Positions 17,435 through 24,431 of a DNA stretch of 56,269 bases are shown one piece after another (within the stretch, counting starts at the first letter, position 1; every line of letters starts with the position of its first letter). Position numbers and translations under genes: made by a program. The notes below the pieces were generated by a model. It was not told where the DNA came from, ran no database searches, and saw only the letters and a program-made list of their open reading frames with translations. Location: positions 1-56,269 of the forward strand of contig GG774890.1 of the NCBI GenBank assembly GCA_000163695.1, written 5' to 3'. The stretch is from Bacteroidetes oral taxon 274 str. F0058. Its GTDB lineage: Bacteria; Bacteroidota; Bacteroidia; Bacteroidales; Paludibacteraceae.

Positions 17435-19132
17435 ATGTCTGTTTTTCGTCCCAAAATCCTCGATATCGTAAAGAACTATTCGAAAGAGAAGTTTGTCGCA
17501 GACCTTATGGCGGGAGTGATAGTCGGTATTGTAGCCATTCCGCTGGCAATAGCTTTTGGCATAGCCTCCGGCTGCGGTCCTACCGAAGGGCTTGTTACTG
17601 CCATTATATCGGGATTTCTGATTTCGTTCTTCGGCGGCAGCAGGGTTCAGATAGGTGGTCCTACGGGTGCTTTCATCATAGTCGTGTATGGTATCATACA
17701 GCAACACGGACTTGGAGGATTGCTTATATGCACTATTATGGCAGGTATTATGCTTGTATTGATGGGTGTCTTCAAGCTCGGCAATGTAATTAAGTTTGTA
17801 CCGTATCCTGTTATTGTAGGGTTTACGGCAGGTATCGCCGTTACTATCTTTTCTACTCAGATAAACGATATTTTCGGGCTTGGACTCAGAAATCTGCCTG
17901 CCAATTTCATCGACAAATGGATAATTTACTTCGAACACTTCTCCGCTACAGACCTGCTTACGCTGGGTATCGGTTTGTTGAGTATTGTTATAATAATATT
18001 TATGCCCAAGTTGTCGAAAAGAATCCCCGGTAGCTTGGTCGCAATAGTAGTGGTAACGGTTCTGGTATGGCTGCTCGGTCGCTTTGCAGGAGTCTCGGGC
18101 ATACAGACCATTGGCGACCTGTATTCGCTGCCCACAGGGATACCTGCTCCGAAGATACCCGATTTGGGTATAGCCGAGGGGAGTACCGTTATTGATTTGA
18201 TAGTAAGTCTTTTCCCCGCAGCCTTCACGATAGCGATGCTCGGAGCAATCGAGAGCCTGTTGTCTGCAATGGTGGCAGACGGCGTAATCGGCGACAAACA
18301 CAACTCGAACACCGAACTGATAGGGCAGGGTATAGCCAATATAGTAACGCCGTTTTTCGGGGGTATCCCCGCTACCGGAGCTATCGCACGTACGATGACA
18401 AATATCAACAACGGCGGTCGGTCGCCGATAGCGGGCATAGTACACACCGCTACATTGCTTATGGTATTGTTGTTTTTGGGCAAATTTGTGGGGTATATTC
18501 CGATGGCTTGTCTGGCGGGTGTCCTTATAATGGTTTCGTACAATATGTGCGGTTGGCGTAGTATTGTGGCTCTACGCAAAATGCCCCGAAGCGACTACGC
18601 AGTTATGTGGGCGACTCTTGTGCTGACGGTGCTCTTCGACCTCACGATAGCTATCGAGATAGGGTTGCTTATGGCTGTGGTGCTATTCTTGAAACGTACG
18701 TCGGAGGCTACGTCTATCAAAATATTCGGTTCGGAGATAGACCCCAACATAGAGAGCGACCTCGAGCTGCACGAAGAGAAGCTGCAAGTGCCACAAGGCG
18801 TGGCTGTCTACGAGATAGACGGACCTTACTTCTTCGGCGTAGCCAACAAATTCGACGAGATTATGACTAAGGTAGCCGATAAACCCAAAATACGTATCAT
18901 ACGTATGCGGCGTGTCCCTTTCATAGACTCTACCGGACTGCACAACCTCGAAAATCTCTGTCGGCAATCGGACAGACAAGGTATCGTTACCATACTTTCG
19001 GGTGTTACTATGCAGGTACGCAAGACATTGCTCAAAGCCAAATTCGATAATATTATACCCGAGGATTATATCTGCTCGCATATTAATGTTGCATTGAAAA
19101 AAGCAGATGAAATATTGAATAATAACCGATGA
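17435..19132 (+). CDS. SulP-family anion transporter with STAS domain
   Basis: 565 residues. About ten to twelve membrane segments with the SulP N-terminal signature (AIPLAIAFGIASGCGPTEG) are followed by a cytoplasmic STAS domain from about residue 440, containing VPFIDSTGLHNLENL. Family members carry sulfate, bicarbonate or dicarboxylates; the substrate here is not decidable. No carbonic anhydrase or sulfate-assimilation gene is adjacent. psd follows on the same strand after a 64-base gap. Confidence 0.93.
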   Translation: MSVFRPKILDIVKNYSKEKFVADLMAGVIVGIVAIPLAIAFGIASGCGPTEGLVTAIISGFLISFFGGSRVQIGGPTGAFIIVVYGIIQQHGLGGLLICTIMAGIMLVLMGVFKLGNVIKFVPYPVIVGFTAGIAVTIFSTQINDIFGLGLRNLPANFIDKWIIYFEHFSATDLLTLGIGLLSIVIIIFMPKLSKRIPGSLVAIVVVTVLVWLLGRFAGVSGIQTIGDLYSLPTGIPAPKIPDLGIAEGSTVIDLIVSLFPAAFTIAMLGAIESLLSAMVADGVIGDKHNSNTELIGQGIANIVTPFFGGIPATGAIARTMTNINNGGRSPIAGIVHTATLLMVLLFLGKFVGYIPMACLAGVLIMVSYNMCGWRSIVALRKMPRSDYAVMWATLVLTVLFDLTIAIEIGLLMAVVLFLKRTSEATSIKIFGSEIDPNIESDLELHEEKLQVPQGVAVYEIDGPYFFGVANKFDEIMTKVADKPKIRIIRMRRVPFIDSTGLHNLENLCRQSDRQGIVTILSGVTMQVRKTLLKAKFDNIIPEDYICSHINVALKKADEILNNNR

Positions 19133-19196
19133 AATGTATTTATATAAAAAATATTTTCAACTATTTGATAATTAATAAAAAACGAAATACGAAATA

Positions 19197-19874
19197 ATGA
19201 ACAGAAAGATACGGATTCACAAAGAGGGACGAATCATACTTATATCGATGTTTATATTGTTGGTAACCATCAATCTTATATTCCATTTCAATAAGCCTTT
19301 CGGTACGGCGTTCATCATCAACTTGTTGTTGTCGGTATGTACGTTCGGCTTCTTTTTGTATTTTTTCCGAAATCCCGAACGAATAGTCGAGACAGACGAT
19401 GATTCGCTTGTGATAGCTCCTGCCGACGGGCGTATCGTTGCAATAGAAGATGTAGAGGAGTATGAATATTTCGAAGGGCAAAAGATGAAGCAGGTATCGA
19501 TATTTATGTCGCCGTTCAATGTACACGCCAATTGGTATCCTGTCAATGGTAAAGTGTTGTATTCCAGACATCACTCCGGCAGACATAAAGCGGCATATCT
19601 ACCTAAATCCAGTCACGAAAACGAGCGTTCGACTGTGGTGATAGAATCTACCACTGGCAAAAAAATATTGGTCAGGCAGGTTGCAGGAGCCTTGGCACGC
19701 CGCATAGTAACTTACGCCGCTCCGAACCACCCTGCACAGTTGAATAATCATCTCGGGTTTATCAAGTTCGGGTCGAGGGTAGACCTCTATCTGCCTGTGG
19801 ATACCGAGATTTTTGTAACTTTGGCAGAACAGACCAAAGGAAACGAAACGGTGATAGCCCGTCTGCCCGACTGA
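19197..19874 (+). CDS. psd: Phosphatidylserine decarboxylase proenzyme
   Basis: 225 residues, the short form found in Bacteroidetes. Two N-terminal membrane helices precede the catalytic part. The self-cleavage site lies in LGFIKFGSRVDLYLP, where the Gly-Ser bond gives the pyruvoyl serine. It converts phosphatidylserine to phosphatidylethanolamine. In many relatives pssA follows directly; here a lipoprotein gene follows instead. Confidence 0.93.
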   Translation: MNRKIRIHKEGRIILISMFILLVTINLIFHFNKPFGTAFIINLLLSVCTFGFFLYFFRNPERIVETDDDSLVIAPADGRIVAIEDVEEYEYFEGQKMKQVSIFMSPFNVHANWYPVNGKVLYSRHHSGRHKAAYLPKSSHENERSTVVIESTTGKKILVRQVAGALARRIVTYAAPNHPAQLNNHLGFIKFGSRVDLYLPVDTEIFVTLAEQTKGNETVIARLPD

Positions 19875-19899
19875 CGTTAATCTAATAGAAAAGAAACCG

Positions 19900-20805
19900 A
19901 TGGCAAAGAGTAATATATTTGTTTTAGTACTTGTAACTTTTATTGTCGCTTCGTGCATCGACAAGACGGTGATTACCTCCAACTTACGACATCCGTATGC
20001 TATGTGCGAATACGACGGCGGTATCCTTATCTCCAACTTCGGCGGCGACGCTGTCAATTATAACAATACCAAAGCGACAGGTTTCGTAACCTATTACAAA
20101 AACGGTAGCAACCGAGTGGTGATACCTGCCGGCAACGGATTGTATTCACCTAAGGGAATGGCTGTCAAAGAGTCGTTCCTGTTTGTTGCCGATGTCAATA
20201 AAATTGTCGTTTTCGACCTTGACGGATACAAAAAAGTCGACGAAATCGAGTTTCCTCAGGGCGATGCCTTTGTCGGTGACCTTTTGGTGATGGGCAATGC
20301 GCTTTTTGCCTCTGTCGCCAACTACGACAGGATATATCTGCTCGATATTACCGCTCCTCGGCAGATAGACCACACTTCGCTATTGGAATATGTGGAGCTA
20401 CCGTGCCCCTCTACGCTGAAACTGATGGGCGAGTATATCCTCGTCAGCTCCAATTCATTCGGCAAAGCCGACCGTGAGGATAAGATAATACATATTATCG
20501 ACGATTTGGGCAATCCGTCGATACGTCCGATAATACACGAACACGGCGATTATCAGGGATTGGCTTTTTCGCCGAACAAGACGAGGCTTATCTTTTGCAA
20601 TCAGGAGCGTAACGGTTATATCGGCAATCTTGTTTTCGAGAATGGCGAATATAGCTACGAGCAGGTAACTGACGACAAGTCGCTGCTAAACTCTCTACTA
20701 CTACTCGATGGCAAGATGTATATATGCGATTTGCTAAATAGCAAGATATATATAAAAGAACTCATAGAGTTCGACAACTTCTCGGGAATTATCAAAACGG
20801 ATTGA
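19900..20805 (+). CDS. Predicted beta-propeller lipoprotein of unknown function
   Basis: 301 residues. The signal ends in the lipobox FIVASC, so the protein is a lipoprotein. The rest is a series of strand-rich blocks of the NHL/SMP-30 kind (GLYSPKGMAVKESFLFVADV, DYQGLAFSPNKTRLIFC, LLDGKMYICDL). I do not recognise a specific family. It starts 25 bases after psd and is probably in the same transcript. Confidence 0.65.
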   Translation: MAKSNIFVLVLVTFIVASCIDKTVITSNLRHPYAMCEYDGGILISNFGGDAVNYNNTKATGFVTYYKNGSNRVVIPAGNGLYSPKGMAVKESFLFVADVNKIVVFDLDGYKKVDEIEFPQGDAFVGDLLVMGNALFASVANYDRIYLLDITAPRQIDHTSLLEYVELPCPSTLKLMGEYILVSSNSFGKADREDKIIHIIDDLGNPSIRPIIHEHGDYQGLAFSPNKTRLIFCNQERNGYIGNLVFENGEYSYEQVTDDKSLLNSLLLLDGKMYICDLLNSKIYIKELIEFDNFSGIIKTD

Positions 20806-20842
20806 GGTATAATTATTTATCAAACTATCGGTTTATATAACA

Positions 20843-22381
20843 ATGTTTGTAAAGGTCAATGCAGCAGCAGTACAGGGCATAGATGCGACGATGATAGCTG
20901 TGGAGTCCAATACCACGGGCGGCACTCGGTATATGCTCGTCGGACTGCCCGACAATGCCGTCAAAGAGAGTCTCGAGCGTTTCTTCTCGGCAATCAAACA
21001 CAATGGCATAACCTTCCCTCGCAAAGCTTGCGTCATCAATCTCGCCCCGGCAGACATACGTAAAGAAGGCTCTGCTTACGACCTGCCTATTGCCATCGGT
21101 ATTCTGGCTGCCAACGAGATAATAGACAGCGAAGACCTCGACCGGTATGTGCTTATGGGCGAGCTATCGCTCGACGGCTCGCTGAAGCCTATCAAAGGAG
21201 CTCTGCCAATAGCTATTCTGGCTCGCGAAATGGGTTACAAAGGATTTATCCTACCCCGAGAGAATGCCTGCGAGGCTGCCGTCGTCAACGACCTCGATAT
21301 ATACGGAGTAGATAATCTGAAAGATGTAGTGGAGTTTCTCAACCATAAGCTGGAGCTACCCAAAACCGAGGTAGATACGCGTAGTATGTTTTTCGCCAAC
21401 ATAAACAGTTTCGATATGGACTTTGCCGACGTCAAAGGACAAGAGGGAGTCAAACGTGCTCTGGAGGTAGCTGCCGCGGGAGGACACAATATAATAATGA
21501 TAGGTGCTCCCGGTGCGGGAAAATCGATGATGGCTAAACGGCTGCCGTCGATACTGCCTCCCCTCACTCTGCGCGAAGCTCTGGAAACCACCAAAATACA
21601 TTCGGTGGCGGGCAAAATACACGGAGGCTATTCGCTTATATCGCAACGTCCGTTTCGTAGTCCGCACCATACCATATCGGACGTGGCTCTGGTAGGCGGC
21701 GGCACCTTCCCGCAGCCGGGCGAGATATCGCTTGCCCACAACGGTGTACTTTTTCTCGACGAACTACCCGAATTTAAGCGAACCGTGCTCGAGGTGATGC
21801 GTCAGCCCCTCGAAGACCGTAAGATATCTATCTCGCGGGCAAGGTTTGCTACCGAATATCCGGCAAGTTTTATGCTTGTTGCCTCGATGAACCCCTGTCC
21901 GTGTGGGTACTACAACCACCCCGACAAGCAGTGCGTATGCACTCCTTCTATGGTGCAACGCTATCTGAGCCGTATCTCGGGACCGTTGCTCGACAGAATA
22001 GATATGCACATAGAGATAGTGCCCGTACCGTTCGAGAAGTTGGCAGAGATACGCAGTGCCGAGAGTAGTGCTGCCATACGCGAACGCGTTGTGAAAGCGA
22101 GGGCGGTACAGCAGAGACGATTCGAAGACTTCCCCGAAATACACTGTAACGCTCAGATGTCGTCGAAGATGATACAGCAGTATGTATCACTCGACGAAGA
22201 GGGGCATAACCTGCTCAGAGTGGCTATGCAACGAATGAACCTCTCGGCAAGAGCTTACGACCGAATACTGAAAGTCTCCCGTACGATAGCCGACCTCGAC
22301 GGTAGCCCTGCGGTGCAGAGCAGCCATATAGCTGAAGCAATCAACTACCGAAACCTCGACCGTGAAGGTTGGGCTGGGTGA
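20843..22381 (+). CDS. YifB/ComM-family Mg-chelatase-like AAA+ ATPase
   Basis: 512 residues. An N-terminal Lon-protease-like S5 fold (to about residue 170) is followed by the AAA+ core with Walker A GAPGAGKSMMAKRLP, Walker B LFLDELPEF and the Mg-chelatase C-terminal domain with the cysteine-containing block NPCPCGYYNHP. ComM of this family is a branch-migration helicase in natural transformation; whether that holds in Bacteroidetes is not known. Confidence 0.95.
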   Translation: MFVKVNAAAVQGIDATMIAVESNTTGGTRYMLVGLPDNAVKESLERFFSAIKHNGITFPRKACVINLAPADIRKEGSAYDLPIAIGILAANEIIDSEDLDRYVLMGELSLDGSLKPIKGALPIAILAREMGYKGFILPRENACEAAVVNDLDIYGVDNLKDVVEFLNHKLELPKTEVDTRSMFFANINSFDMDFADVKGQEGVKRALEVAAAGGHNIIMIGAPGAGKSMMAKRLPSILPPLTLREALETTKIHSVAGKIHGGYSLISQRPFRSPHHTISDVALVGGGTFPQPGEISLAHNGVLFLDELPEFKRTVLEVMRQPLEDRKISISRARFATEYPASFMLVASMNPCPCGYYNHPDKQCVCTPSMVQRYLSRISGPLLDRIDMHIEIVPVPFEKLAEIRSAESSAAIRERVVKARAVQQRRFEDFPEIHCNAQMSSKMIQQYVSLDEEGHNLLRVAMQRMNLSARAYDRILKVSRTIADLDGSPAVQSSHIAEAINYRNLDREGWAG

Positions 22382-22468
22382 TTATATGCTCTTTTTATGG
22401 TTTCTGAGGTTAGGTAGTTTCCGTTAAATAGTGAAATTTATAGGAAGCGTCATATTTGAGGATGATTT

Positions 22469-22570
22469 CGGTCGATGTAGGCGAAGTTGTCGGCAGGCGA
22501 CCTGCCTACACCGCAGAGTGCGTAAAAAGAGAGGGAGCATCATTCCGATACACCCTCCCCTCTTAAAAAT
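22469..22570. repeat. Hairpin-rich spacer between yifB and the propeller gene
   Basis: The convergent spacer holds a TGTAGGC/GCCTACA inverted pair enclosing a perfect GGCAGG-CGA-CCTGCC hairpin (about 22474-22510). A second stem follows, with AAGAGAGGGAG against CTCCCCTCTT (about 22528-22566), which may end one or both transcripts. No gene is seen. Confidence 0.45.
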
Positions 22571-22647
22571 ATCACTTTATGTCTTTTTGATATTAAACAA
22601 TTAGTTTTATTTACCTAACACCTAACACCAAAAACCTAAAACCAAAC

Positions 22648-23697
22648 TTACTTCCTCTCAGCTATGAATATGGAGTAGGCAATGCCTTTGTCGGCAAGTT
22701 TGTAGAGCTCTTTGCCGTTTTTCCATACCTTGGCTATATTGTTTGAGCCATCGCTTTCGAATCCTGCCACATATACATCGCCGTTGTGTACCACTATGGA
22801 TTTGGCTGAACCATCATTGGTAAGAGAGTAAAGTTCCTCGCCGTTTTTCCATACTTTTGCGGTAGCTCCTTCGTCCCCTGACACATATACATCCTCACCG
22901 ACTACATATACGGAGTAGGCATAGGCATCTTTAGAGCCGGAGGTATGGAATATCTCCTTTTTGTTTTTCCACACCTTGGCTACCCATTTTGTGCCGTTTT
23001 GCTCACTACCTGCGGTATATACATCTTTGCCTACTACGAATATAGAGTAGGAATCGGCATTATTAGAGCCATCGGTAAGGGCAAATAGTTCGCTGCCGTT
23101 TTTCCATACTTTGGCGACATATGTAGTGCCGTTGTGTGCACTACCTGCGGTATACACATCTTCGCCTACCACAAATACGGAGTAGGCATCGGCATTTTTA
23201 GAACCATCGGTAAGGGCAAAGAGTTCGCTGCCGTTTTTCCATACCTTGGCGACATATTTCATGCCTTTTATCTCATAGCCTGCGGTATATATGTTGCTAC
23301 CCGCTACGAATACGGAACGGGCGAAGGCATTTTTAGAGCCGTCTGTAAGGTTGGTGACAGTTTTGTTTTTCCAAAGTTTGGCCACTTTGCCTTCGTACCC
23401 TGCGCTATATACATCTCCGCCTACCACGAATACGGAGCGGGTTTCGGCTTGTTTAGAGCCATCCGTAAGGTTGTAGAGCTCTTTGCCGTTTTTCCACACC
23501 TTGGCTACAAAGGTTGCCGCACTCTGGTCACAGCCTGCCACAAAGATGTCTATCTCCTTGGGCAGTTCGGGCGGTTCGGGTGGGTTAGGTGGGTTGGACG
23601 GCGTTTCCGGTGAGTTGGGTGAGTTGGGTTTGCAGGCAGTGAAGCCTATTGCTAACATTGCTGCCGCTACAGCTACAATCAAAAATGCTTTTTTCAT
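22648..23697 (-). CDS. Seven-repeat beta-propeller lipoprotein
   Basis: 349 residues. The lipobox is GFTAC (Cys22), followed by a proline-rich linker to about residue 46. Seven units of about 40 residues follow, each opening with (V)AKVWKN and containing SVFVVGxDVYxAG. The last unit stops after SIFIAERK and lacks its final strand, while the first unit is preceded by EIDIFVAGCD, which can complete it. This is the ring closure expected of a seven-bladed propeller. Units 3 and 4 are nearly identical. It is probably displayed on the outer membrane; ligand unknown. Confidence 0.8.
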   Translation of the reverse strand: MKKAFLIVAVAAAMLAIGFTACKPNSPNSPETPSNPPNPPEPPELPKEIDIFVAGCDQSAATFVAKVWKNGKELYNLTDGSKQAETRSVFVVGGDVYSAGYEGKVAKLWKNKTVTNLTDGSKNAFARSVFVAGSNIYTAGYEIKGMKYVAKVWKNGSELFALTDGSKNADAYSVFVVGEDVYTAGSAHNGTTYVAKVWKNGSELFALTDGSNNADSYSIFVVGKDVYTAGSEQNGTKWVAKVWKNKKEIFHTSGSKDAYAYSVYVVGEDVYVSGDEGATAKVWKNGEELYSLTNDGSAKSIVVHNGDVYVAGFESDGSNNIAKVWKNGKELYKLADKGIAYSIFIAERK

Positions 23698-23752
23698 AAT
23701 AAATGCAATTTTTAAGTGAATATTATTTTTTACTTAACGCTTGGGCTATACT

Positions 23753-23796
23753 GAAAAATCACAGCCTTGGCAACCGATTGGCTGCACAGTTGTGAT
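23753..23796 (-). terminator. Stem-loop after the 25-codon gene
   Basis: Read on the minus strand, ATCACA pairs with TGTGAT and inside it CAGCC pairs with GGCTG; TTTTTC follows. It lies about 60 bases after the small ORF stop and 56 bases before the propeller start codon, so it could end a short transcript or act as an attenuator for the propeller gene. Confidence 0.55.
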
Positions 23797-23858
23797 ATGG
23801 GTATAATTGTCGATGTGTGGCGTAAAACACTATTGATTAGCAATTTGTGTGGAGTGAA

Positions 23859-23936
23859 TCACTCGAAGACACGCCCGCAGGGGCTGCCTTCGGTCTCGTA
23901 GAGCGACGATAGTATGGCTTTTACTTTTGCTGTCAT
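23859..23936 (-). CDS. Probable 25-residue small protein
   Basis: An ATG-to-TGA frame of 25 codons whose product begins MTAKVKAILSSLYETEG and ends SPCGRVFE. It is preceded by an A-rich leader of about 30 bases and a promoter at 23973-24001, and followed by a stem-loop with a T-run. Its codons resemble those of neighbouring genes. It may be an independent small protein or a leader peptide for the propeller gene. I know of no named family. Confidence 0.45.
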   Translation of the reverse strand: MTAKVKAILSSLYETEGSPCGRVFE

Positions 23937-23972
23937 AGCTATTTTTCTCGTTTTGAGGTCATTATCCGATGG

Positions 23973-24001
23973 CAAAGATAATATATTTTTTCCAATTCAA
24001 A
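23973..24001 (-). promoter_or_regulatory. Promoter of the small ORF (and perhaps the propeller gene)
   Basis: On the minus strand TTTG (23998-24001), 17 bases, TATCTTTG (23973-23980). The spacer is a little shorter than the 18 bases seen before nrfH. No other promoter is apparent closer to the propeller gene. Confidence 0.55.
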
Positions 24002-24028
24002 GAAACTTTTGCGAAAAAAAATCGTACT

Positions 24029-24228
24029 GAAAGTTCAACTTATAAAGTTATAAGATGATGGGAAAAAGTTACTCCCGCCGTACGGCGGGAGTAACCGAAA
24101 AAAATGCGACATTTGCGTTCTCACAAAAAACACACACAAATGCAACATTTAAATGAGTCGCAAAGATACACAATTTATCGTATGAGAAAGGACAAAAAAA
24201 CACAATCCGAGATAGCTGTTGAATCTAC
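24029..24228 (+). mobile_element. 200-bp internal-deletion relic of an IS30-family element
   Basis: It begins with the same 25-base end (GAAAGTTCAAC...AAAGTTATAA) as the full element at 32452-33514, continues through the transposase start (first 26 codons, MQHLNESQRY to SEIA) and then jumps to the last 13 bases of the other end (CTGTTGAATCTAC). The join lies at a shared CT. About 860 bases are missing, including all catalytic residues and half of one terminal repeat, so it cannot encode a transposase. No target duplication was seen. Confidence 0.88.
24068..24095. repeat. Perfect 28-bp palindrome inside the IS relic
   Basis: Fourteen bases (GTTACTCCCGCCGT) are followed by their exact complement. 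The same site in the full element (33448-33475) has two changes in one arm. It lies between the IS end and the transposase start. Confidence 0.85.
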
Positions 24229-24334
24229 AAAATACTTATATAATACGCTTGTATTCAATAGAATACACAAGCAGTTTCTTGTCGAATTTATATTGAATAT
24301 TATCTTTTTGGGGGCGTAATTCAAAAATTTAATG

Positions 24335-24342
24335 TACATTTG
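24335..24342 (+). promoter_or_regulatory. -7 promoter box before mutS
   Basis: TACATTTG, with TTTG 24 bases upstream at 24307-24310. It lies about 90 bases before the mutS ATG at 24432 and downstream of the IS relic. Confidence 0.5.
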
Positions 24343-24431
24343 CAGCGGTTTAGTGAGATTTGTTCTCTCTTTCCCGTGTTTTGCCGCTACGCAAAACATT
24401 GATTTACATATCATTTCACAGACCCGCATAT

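Noticed and set aside
17390..18445. Open frame of 351 codons opposite the SulP gene
   Set aside because: It is antisense to a clear SulP transporter, its product has no recognisable domain and its composition is that of a shadow frame.
22648..23697. Regular repeats that could be mistaken for a CRISPR array
   Set aside because: The units are about 120 bases, stay in one reading frame and encode the blades of one protein. No CRISPR array or cas gene was seen in the window.
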